Of a DNA stretch of 7,284 nucleotides, positions 1 through 5,888 are shown one piece after another. The stretch comes from a bacterium (lineage in GTDB: Bacteria; Bacteroidota; Ignavibacteria; Kapaibacteriales; Kapaibacteriaceae). Location: assembly GCA_020050895.1 (NCBI GenBank), contig JAGVJW010000006.1, positions 1 through 7,284 on the forward strand. The letters run 5' to 3'. The notes beneath the pieces are model-generated. The model did not search any database. It was not told the origin of the DNA and was given only the letters and a program-made list of their open reading frames with translations. The first letter of the stretch is position 1. Every line of letters starts with the position of its first letter. The position numbers and the translations under genes are program-made.

Positions 1-769
1 CGTAGCCGATCCTGCAACGTGGCATTACTATGCCTTTTATGGAAAAGCCGGATCGAACGTCACCATTACGGTTAACCGAACCGGATGTGCTATAGATCCT
101 GCCTTCAGTCTCTACTCAGGCGTCACTACGAGCAGTGATGGTATTGATACCATCACGGGCGGACCTAACCTTACATGGTTAGCTTTTCAGAACGATGACG
201 TGGCACCAGCGTTGGGATGCGGTTGCGGATTGGATCCTCAACTTGTTGATTACACGCTGCCTACCACTGGGTATTACACGGTTGCCGTTTACGATTTTGG
301 TTGCAACGACTCCACTGTGGGTACGGACGTTTCGTATCAACTCACCGTTACGGGTGCTGGCATCGTCTGCCTGGATACCGATGCCGATGGTGTGTACGAC
401 GACGTTGACAACTGCCCAACCGAAGTGAATCCCGACCAAGCAAATTTTGATGCAGACTCAGTTGGCGATGCCTGCGATGCCGACGACGACAATGATGGCA
501 TTGCAGACGCAGACGATCCCAATCCGTACGGACCAAACGAAGAAACAATCGTTATTGACGGCTGCGAAACTGGTGTTCCCAACCATGTTTTAGAAGACGG
601 TACAACGATGATGGATAAGATAAAGGCATGTGCCGATGATGCAAAGAATCATGGAGCATTTGTAAGCTGCCTTGCTCATCTAACAAATCAATGGAAGGCT
701 TCGGGGCACATCACACAAGATCAGAAAGGTGTCATCCAGTCGTGCGGAGCACAATCTAACCTTCCTTAA
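1..769 (+). CDS. Secreted/surface protein with PPC-like domain, thrombospondin type 3 repeats and Cys-containing C-terminal module (5' partial)
   Basis: The frame is open from the left edge (first full codon at base 2) to TAA at 767-769, giving the last 255 residues; start and signal peptide lie outside the window. Visible residues about 1-118 read as a beta-sandwich like the bacterial pre-peptidase C-terminal (PPC) domain: an HYYAFYGKAGSNVTITV strand pair near the start and TTGYYTVAVYDFG near residue 90. Residues 125-176 are thrombospondin type 3 calcium-binding repeats, with DTDADGVYDDVDNCP, NPDQ, DxDSVGDACD and DDDNDG. Residues about 186-255 form a small module with Cys188, 210, 223 and 248. 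Eleven cysteines and the Asp-rich repeats suggest an extracytoplasmic, calcium-stabilised protein, by inference an adhesin or an enzyme's non-catalytic tail. No T9SS-type sorting domain or LPxTG anchor is visible at the end. The catalytic part, if any, is off the window. Confidence 0.8.
   Translation, partial: VADPATWHYYAFYGKAGSNVTITVNRTGCAIDPAFSLYSGVTTSSDGIDTITGGPNLTWLAFQNDDVAPALGCGCGLDPQLVDYTLPTTGYYTVAVYDFGCNDSTVGTDVSYQLTVTGAGIVCLDTDADGVYDDVDNCPTEVNPDQANFDADSVGDACDADDDNDGIADADDPNPYGPNEETIVIDGCETGVPNHVLEDGTTMMDKIKACADDAKNHGAFVSCLAHLTNQWKASGHITQDQKGVIQSCGAQSNLP
374..529 (+). repeat. Thrombospondin type 3 calcium-binding repeats (protein-level repeat)
   Basis: This stretch encodes about 52 residues with the TSP3 pattern DxDxDGxxDxxDNCPxxxNPxQ, followed by a second, shorter DxDxxGDxCDxDDDNDG unit. 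Alternating Asp side chains ligate calcium in this family, and the Cys of NCP and the Cys of DAC normally form a disulphide between neighbouring units. The DNA itself is not a tandem repeat; the repetition is at protein level. Such repeats usually act as rigid, calcium-dependent linkers in secreted proteins. Confidence 0.85.
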
Positions 770-778
770 CAATCGAAA

Positions 779-2644
779 TCAATGAAGAGTGAACACATAT
801 TCAACCTGCCATGGATTCAGCTCGACGGCAATTCCCTTTCCGGCGCGCGAAACAAAGAGGTTGGGTGCCAGAAACATGATACCAGATTCCTTGGGGAGTG
901 CAATGCGCTCTCGCAACGAAGCTGAACTAAGGTTGGCAACACAGAGAATACCCTGACGTCCATTGTAAGGTCTTCTCACAAAGGCAAGCAGTTCCTTCTT
1001 CTTTGTGTCAATAATAATTATGTCGTCGTCATCCGAGGCAGTAACCCACCAGGATGACGACGACAGTTCTTTATTTACAGACTTCACGATACCAAGCGTT
1101 GCCGATTCTGAGTCCCAGGGAAGGGGAATATCAGAAAACAGCGGCAGTTTCTCGGGAGTATAGATTTCTAGTTCATCTGCTAAAAAGCCGAGTCCGGTAT
1201 TCACCGGAACCGTCTCTTCAAGCTCCATGCCGGCATGGATAAAGCCCAATCCACCCGTTAGTATTCGCAGCACAGACCACACTGTTCCAACATTGTCACT
1301 TTCTTTAACACGGCATACCGCTCTTGGTGTATTGTGTGATTCTGGTGTACTGAAATAACGTATCGGGATTTCGGCGTGAGATACGCGTTCCACAAAACCT
1401 CTCAGCTTTTCCGGATCCATTGCATCGAACGGAAGGTAGCCGACAGCTGCATCATAACCAGCAATCTTCGATGCTGCTTCAAGCGCAAAGTTTTCTTCAA
1501 ACAACAGGAACGATGGTTTGGATGACCGCGCTTCGGCTATCATGTGGCGCCTCAAATCCCTTGGCAATGCATGCCCCATATCAATCATCGAACCATCAAT
1601 GTTCAGTGTGCGCTGGTAATATGGGATCAGGCCGGCAATGGTATTCCATAATGTGTGGGCTCTGTATTCATCCTTCTCGAGATCCCGTTCATACATTCTT
1701 ACTGTGTTATAAGCCATGTAGCGGTACCGCGGATGATCGTGAAGGCGCAGATAGGTAACATCGGTCCACACAGGCTGCTTGTCGTCTACCGGCCAATCGG
1801 CGAATGCACCCGGTATGCGCAGACTTCTGTTTCTGGCGGCAATGCCCTTCCATCCAAATTCATCTCGCTCAACCCGGATTGGTGCCGTCTGGAATAATTC
1901 CTGATATTCTGAAGGGGGCTCTGGCAACTGGATATATCGATGATTATCCACGAGCTCAGTCATCGTGCCAATTTCCTTTGCAGAGAACTGAGGAGGCACA
2001 AACCCTCCGAAACGTTCGAGCGCTAATTCTTCATCAATCCAATAGAACCACTCAGGATGCTGTGGCACCAGATCTGAATCAACACTTGCAGTTCGCAAAA
2101 CAATTTCGAGAATAACTTTGATGCCAACAAGGTGACATACCTCTACAAGGATGCGGGCCTGATCTTCGATTGATAACAATATTGAGGGTTCAGCCAGGTT
2201 AGGATCGAGATGCAATGGGTGCTTAACGGCATAGGGAGAACCCAGGGTTCCTTTCCGCCCGATGCTACCAATCTGCGTAATCGGCAAGAGTACAAGAGTA
2301 TCAACACCCAACGACAGCAGATAGGGAACCATGGCGGCGAGTTTCAGAAACGTACCAGTTGTACGCCATCCTTCAGCTTCTGCGTTCGGACCGTGATTGT
2401 ACGATGCAATGTGCCTTACCATTCCGTTGTATGCCAACGCCCTCTCAATCTTCCATTCGCGGTGCCGGTAGCGCCGCTCGAGTGAATCGATGAGCGATAG
2501 TTGGTGCAGCAGGAATGCTGCTCCCGATGGAAATTCCACGGGATAAGGAGATTCAACCCATGCTCCGGGAACTGTGTAGCCCGACCACGAACGTTCTGAT
2601 AATTCCTGAAGCTGTATGCTAAGTTTTCTTATTAATGGCGTCAT
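779..2644 (-). CDS. GH13 alpha-amylase-superfamily protein, GlgE-like, with altered catalytic motifs
   Basis: A complete 621-residue protein. An N-terminal region (about 1-90) is followed by a GH13 TIM barrel (about 91-510) and a C-terminal beta-sandwich (about 515-621). Barrel landmarks are the LGVDTLVLLPITQIG strand (113-126), RKGTLGSPYAV (130-140), HPEWF (196-200) and HAGMELEETVPVN (470-482). Several resemble GlgE-type maltosyltransferases (GH13_3). D355 (IDGSMIDMGH, 349-358) and E384 (LLFEENF, 380-386) fit the nucleophile and general acid. However, the near-invariant Arg two residues before the nucleophile is M353, region I reads ILEIVLRTAS (178-187) instead of DxxxNH, and the third carboxylate position in ESHNTPR (435-441) is N438. 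Activity is therefore doubtful or altered; a role in alpha-glucan metabolism is inference. Its ATG overlaps the uvrC TGA as ATGA, so it is probably translationally coupled. No signal peptide is seen. It ends 9 bases from the convergent gene on its downstream side. Confidence 0.82.
   Translation of the reverse strand: MTPLIRKLSIQLQELSERSWSGYTVPGAWVESPYPVEFPSGAAFLLHQLSLIDSLERRYRHREWKIERALAYNGMVRHIASYNHGPNAEAEGWRTTGTFLKLAAMVPYLLSLGVDTLVLLPITQIGSIGRKGTLGSPYAVKHPLHLDPNLAEPSILLSIEDQARILVEVCHLVGIKVILEIVLRTASVDSDLVPQHPEWFYWIDEELALERFGGFVPPQFSAKEIGTMTELVDNHRYIQLPEPPSEYQELFQTAPIRVERDEFGWKGIAARNRSLRIPGAFADWPVDDKQPVWTDVTYLRLHDHPRYRYMAYNTVRMYERDLEKDEYRAHTLWNTIAGLIPYYQRTLNIDGSMIDMGHALPRDLRRHMIAEARSSKPSFLLFEENFALEAASKIAGYDAAVGYLPFDAMDPEKLRGFVERVSHAEIPIRYFSTPESHNTPRAVCRVKESDNVGTVWSVLRILTGGLGFIHAGMELEETVPVNTGLGFLADELEIYTPEKLPLFSDIPLPWDSESATLGIVKSVNKELSSSSWWVTASDDDDIIIIDTKKKELLAFVRRPYNGRQGILCVANLSSASLRERIALPKESGIMFLAPNLFVSRAGKGIAVELNPWQVEYVFTLH
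2641..2644 (-). other. ATGA stop/start overlap between uvrC and the GH13 gene
   Basis: The complement of bases 2644-2641 reads ATGA. The GH13 start ATG uses 2644-2642 and the uvrC stop TGA uses 2643-2641. This 4-base overlap is the classic arrangement for termination-reinitiation coupling. It supports both the chosen GH13 start and a shared transcript. A GGAAG sequence lies about 16 bases upstream (complement of 2661-2665), too far for a good ribosome binding site, which fits coupling rather than independent initiation. Confidence 0.85.
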
Positions 2645-4512
2645 GGCTGTTCTGCAGTGTCTTCCGTCCCTTCCGAATGAAAATGAGCAAAGATTTTTTT
2701 TGCCTGCGCCTGACCGATGTGATTGGCAATCTCTTGTTCAGAAGCAAGCCTGATGCGCTCCACTGAACCAAGAGCAACCAGCAGACGTTCAGCGGTACGG
2801 TCACCCACGCCCTTGATGGCAGTGAGCTCTGTTTGAAGCGTACGATTGGACCTCAGTTGTCGGTGATATGTTATCGCAAACCGATGTGCTTCGTCGCGAA
2901 CCTGTTGCAGAAGCCGCAAACTGCCCGATGTCTTCGGCAGTATCACGGCATCTGCCACTCCGGGAAAGAAGATGTCCTCCAATTTCTTTGCCATGCCTAC
3001 AACGGTGAACTTCCCTTCCAGACCAAGTTCTTTTAACACTTCAACAGCGCGTGATAATTGCCCCTTACCACCATCAATGATTACTAAATCGGGAAGGACT
3101 GACTCATCTTCACGGTGCGAAAAACGGCGATCGATAACTTCCTGCATTGCAGCAAAATCGTCGTTGCCGTTAACGCTGCGCAGTTTGTACTTGCGGTACT
3201 CGGATTTCTTTGGCTTGCCGTCGATGAAGACAACCATCGAGGAAACATATTCCGTTCCCTGAATGTGTGAGTTGTCGAAACACTCTATGCGGTGCGGAAT
3301 ATTCGGCAAACGCAGGTCTCGCTGAAGTGAGAGGATTGAATGAGGAATTGTTTGATCTTTTTGTGCCTGTTGCAGAATCAGCTCTCGAAGTAAATAGTCG
3401 GCGTTGGTTTCTGCCATGCTAACAAGTTTTTTCTTTGTGCCGATTTGCGGAACTAGGACGTCTACTTTTCTTCCTTTCTTCCCCGCAAGGAATGCCGTTA
3501 CAACATCTTCATCGGGCAATCCAACAGGCAGGAGAACTTCGTCGGGCACGGACTCGGCGTCAACATACCAGCGCTCTACTGTAGCGTCAACTAATTCTGC
3601 ATCGGTTTGGTTGGCAGTGGTTGTCGCAAAGAAATGCCGTTTGCCTACCAGTCTTCCGTCTCGCACAATCAGCACCACTGTGCAGGCACGTGTGCCGATG
3701 CGCGCAAACGCAAACACGTCGCGGTCCGTACCGTCTTCGTCCACTACTTTTTGTTTAGAGGCAACCTCGCGCAGTTTTTCAAGGCGGTGCCTTACAACAG
3801 CAGCATCTTCGAATTTGAGTTCATCTGCAAGATGCTTCATGCGCTGTTCCATTTGCGTCTCAAGATCTTTTGTCCTACCAGAGAGAATCTGCTGCGCTTG
3901 CTTGATGTAGTCGTTGTACTGCACCCTGCTGATAAATCCCTCGCAGGGACCATCGCATTTTTTGATATGGTACTCCAGACACACCTTGAATCGCCCCTTT
4001 GCAACAGATTCTTCTGTCAGCGATAAATCGCATGTGCGGATGGGAAACACTGACCGAAGCGTTTTTAGCAGATAGTAAAGATATGTACCATCGGTGTATG
4101 GTCCGAAGTATTTGCTTCCGTCGCGGACAACTCTACGCGTCTTAAAGATCTGTGGGAATTCTTCCCGTGTAATTCTGATGTACGGATATGATTTGTCGTC
4201 CTTCAGCAGCACATTGTACCGTGGCTGGTGCTCCTTAATAAGCGTATTTTCCAATATCAGGGCCTCAGGTTCGGTATCGGTTACAATAACATCGAAGTCG
4301 GCAATGCGCCTTCTCAGAGCAACGGTCTTGGCATCGGTAAAGCGCCCTTCCGAGAAATACGCCTTCACCCTATTTCTGAGGTTTCGCGCCTTTCCTACAT
4401 AAATAATGGTTCCATCGGCATCCTTATGGATATACACTCCAGGCTTCTGCGGCAGGCCGGCAAGCTTGCGTACCAGATGATTATCCAATTCGCTATGGGA
4501 TGTCTGCTCCAT
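2641..4512 (-). CDS. uvrC: UvrABC excinuclease subunit C
   Basis: UvrC makes the dual incisions around a DNA lesion in nucleotide excision repair after UvrA/UvrB recognition, in the cytoplasm. From ATG at 4512 it has 623 residues, close to the 610 of E. coli UvrC. Domains in order: a GIY-YIG nuclease (about 22-105) with PGVY (24-27), YVGKARNLRNRV (38-49), E88 in LILENTLIKEHQPRYN and DDKSYPYI; a four-Cys cluster C161, C178, C186, C190 whose last three spacings match the E. coli Fe-S cluster; a UVR motif binding UvrB (about 225-250); an RNase H-like nuclease with D413 (ECFDNSHIQGTEYV), D480 (LVIIDGGKGQLS) and H543 (RDEAHRF); and a C-terminal helix-hairpin-helix pair (about 563-611, AIKGVGDRTAERLL). 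The frame stays open for 68 more codons upstream, but that part has no UvrC character and would overlap the divergent ATPase gene, so I chose the ATG at 4512. No clear Shine-Dalgarno precedes it. Confidence 0.97.
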   Translation of the reverse strand: MEQTSHSELDNHLVRKLAGLPQKPGVYIHKDADGTIIYVGKARNLRNRVKAYFSEGRFTDAKTVALRRRIADFDVIVTDTEPEALILENTLIKEHQPRYNVLLKDDKSYPYIRITREEFPQIFKTRRVVRDGSKYFGPYTDGTYLYYLLKTLRSVFPIRTCDLSLTEESVAKGRFKVCLEYHIKKCDGPCEGFISRVQYNDYIKQAQQILSGRTKDLETQMEQRMKHLADELKFEDAAVVRHRLEKLREVASKQKVVDEDGTDRDVFAFARIGTRACTVVLIVRDGRLVGKRHFFATTTANQTDAELVDATVERWYVDAESVPDEVLLPVGLPDEDVVTAFLAGKKGRKVDVLVPQIGTKKKLVSMAETNADYLLRELILQQAQKDQTIPHSILSLQRDLRLPNIPHRIECFDNSHIQGTEYVSSMVVFIDGKPKKSEYRKYKLRSVNGNDDFAAMQEVIDRRFSHREDESVLPDLVIIDGGKGQLSRAVEVLKELGLEGKFTVVGMAKKLEDIFFPGVADAVILPKTSGSLRLLQQVRDEAHRFAITYHRQLRSNRTLQTELTAIKGVGDRTAERLLVALGSVERIRLASEQEIANHIGQAQAKKIFAHFHSEGTEDTAEQP

Positions 4513-4573
4513 TCGATGCAAATTAGGCGTATGGCCACTTTTCAGGATATTCGCTTTTCCAAAGGAAGAATGC
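4513..4573. promoter_or_regulatory. Divergent spacer between uvrC and the MoxR-type ATPase gene
   Basis: These 61 bases separate the starts of two divergent transcription units, so they (or the first codons of either gene) should hold back-to-back promoters. I could not identify a convincing -35/-10 pair on either strand, nor an exact Bacteroidota-type TAnnTTTG element; on the minus strand TAATTTG (complement of 4520-4526) is one base short of that pattern. The call rests on gene arrangement, not on recognised boxes. Confidence 0.4.
4562..4568 (+). promoter_or_regulatory. Likely ribosome binding site of the ATPase gene
   Basis: AAGGAAG ends five bases before the ATG at 4574, a reasonable Shine-Dalgarno match and spacing. 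It supports initiation at 4574 rather than at the next in-frame Met (residue 48), which lies inside the AAA+ core. Another ATG at 4570 is in a different frame and reaches a stop after 16 codons. Confidence 0.55.
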
Positions 4574-5887
4574 ATGGGGCAGAGCACGGGTATTACATCC
4601 ATCGAGCAAGCTTCAATTGATCTGAAGGAAGCTGCTGCGTTCATTGGGCAACGCGTCATCAATCGCGAAGAAGTTATCGAGCAGGCAATTTGCTCGTTGC
4701 TTACAGCGGAACACATGCTGCTTCAGAGCAGGACGGGTGCCGCAAAATCGTTGCTTACAGAACAAATCTTTAGCATGTTCGAAGGGGCGCGGCTGTTTCG
4801 CGTCCAGGCTAGCAAGGAGCAGCAACCCGATACATACTTTGGCGGACTCGATCTCGAACAACTGAAGTATGGCCGCATCATGCACAACACCGAAGGATCG
4901 ATTGTTGAAAGTGAGTTCGGCTTTATCGATGAAATATTTGATGCAAACGACTTCACGCTGCGTGCCTTGCTTTCTGTGCTGAACGAACGCAGACTCATGC
5001 GAGGCGTGCAGAACGTTCCCTCGCCCCTTCACACTGTTATTGCCACGTCGAACTATCTGCGCATTTCGGAAGTAACGGAAGCGTTACTGGACCGGTTTAT
5101 GTTCAAAGCCGTTATCCTGCCCGATAAAGACCCGTTCATTCAATACAAAATTTCACAGCGCTATCTGCAGCTTGGCGGACGCACGGCTGTTCCTCCAAAG
5201 AAAATTCCCTATGCCTCGCTTAAGCATCTCAACGCAATCATTCGGGGCGAAGACAACCAATTTGAAATATCGGTTTCGTCAGAATTGCTCTACTTCACCA
5301 ACATCGTTATTCGCCATTTCGAATTTCTTCGCAATCGTTCCCTGCACGATAAAACGTCGTCGGGTCCGCAAAACGACTTCTACATCTCACCGCGCACTCA
5401 GGCAAAATCGCTTGATCTTTTGCGGGCGCTGGCTTTGTTAAAGGGGCGAAGTAACGTGGTACACGACGATGCCAGCAGACTCTACTTCATCTTCGCCACG
5501 GTGGGCCTTCCCGAAGAAGTTGCATTATTTAGAAAAGCGTATACAGCTGTGCTGAATTCTCTCACGGCAGCACGCGGCTTCGATCAGGTGACGGTTCTTC
5601 TAGACTTTACCGAGCTGCTCGAAGAAATACGCGCGCACCCGGAAACGATGAAACAACCCTTGTCGCAGCTCGGAAGAGGACAGATCCGACGTAACTTTTT
5701 CGAATGGGTGCGCGAAAAGTTTGGCAGCGAAGAGCCGCAGGAACGTAACAAACTTGTGCTCGAACAGTTCATCACGGACTTTGTGCCGGTCTGCGACGAA
5801 GTCCGAGAACTCAAGCATTCTGTTGAAAAGGTTTTTCAGCAAACAATGATCGTCGTTGAACGCGAACTGAACCGCATACAGTCCTAA
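4574..5887 (+). CDS. MoxR/RavA-type AAA+ ATPase
   Basis: A 437-residue cytoplasmic AAA+ ATPase. The opening FIGQRVINREEVIEQAICSL (23-42) matches the MoxR start pattern (VGQ..VIEQ). Walker A is S52-RTGAAKS-59 with K58; the usual first Gly is Ser. Walker B is FGFIDE (115-120, D119/E120), followed by LRALLSVLNERR (129-140). Sensor 1 is N160 in IATSNY, the arginine finger is R174 in LLDRF, and sensor 2 is R274 in ISPRTQAKSLDLLRALALL. Residues about 335-437 form a mostly helical extension beyond the AAA+ lid, with charged heptad-like stretches near the end. MoxR ATPases form hexamers that work with VWA-domain partners to remodel or activate client proteins, and here a VWA gene starts one base after the stop. 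The client is not visible. RavA is the closest named relative I can suggest; subfamily assignment is uncertain. Confidence 0.9.
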   Translation: MGQSTGITSIEQASIDLKEAAAFIGQRVINREEVIEQAICSLLTAEHMLLQSRTGAAKSLLTEQIFSMFEGARLFRVQASKEQQPDTYFGGLDLEQLKYGRIMHNTEGSIVESEFGFIDEIFDANDFTLRALLSVLNERRLMRGVQNVPSPLHTVIATSNYLRISEVTEALLDRFMFKAVILPDKDPFIQYKISQRYLQLGGRTAVPPKKIPYASLKHLNAIIRGEDNQFEISVSSELLYFTNIVIRHFEFLRNRSLHDKTSSGPQNDFYISPRTQAKSLDLLRALALLKGRSNVVHDDASRLYFIFATVGLPEEVALFRKAYTAVLNSLTAARGFDQVTVLLDFTELLEEIRAHPETMKQPLSQLGRGQIRRNFFEWVREKFGSEEPQERNKLVLEQFITDFVPVCDEVRELKHSVEKVFQQTMIVVERELNRIQS

Positions 5888-5888
5888 C

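Noticed and set aside
742..752. Short inverted repeat GTGC-GGA-GCAC near the convergent gene ends, considered as a terminator
   Set aside because: The stem has only four base pairs, lies inside the coding region and has no following T-run.
3404..3910. A 168-codon open frame on the plus strand, rich in Ser/Thr/Arg
   Set aside because: Antisense shadow of uvrC; the composition is what complementing the uvrC codons produces, and no domain is seen.
4523..4551. TTAGGC ... GATATT with 17-base spacing as a sigma-70-type promoter for the ATPase gene
   Set aside because: The -35 box matches the consensus poorly, so it is no better than chance in this spacer.
4613..5032. A 139-codon minus-strand open frame
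   Set aside because: It overlaps the Walker A and B region of the ATPase on the other strand and has no family resemblance.
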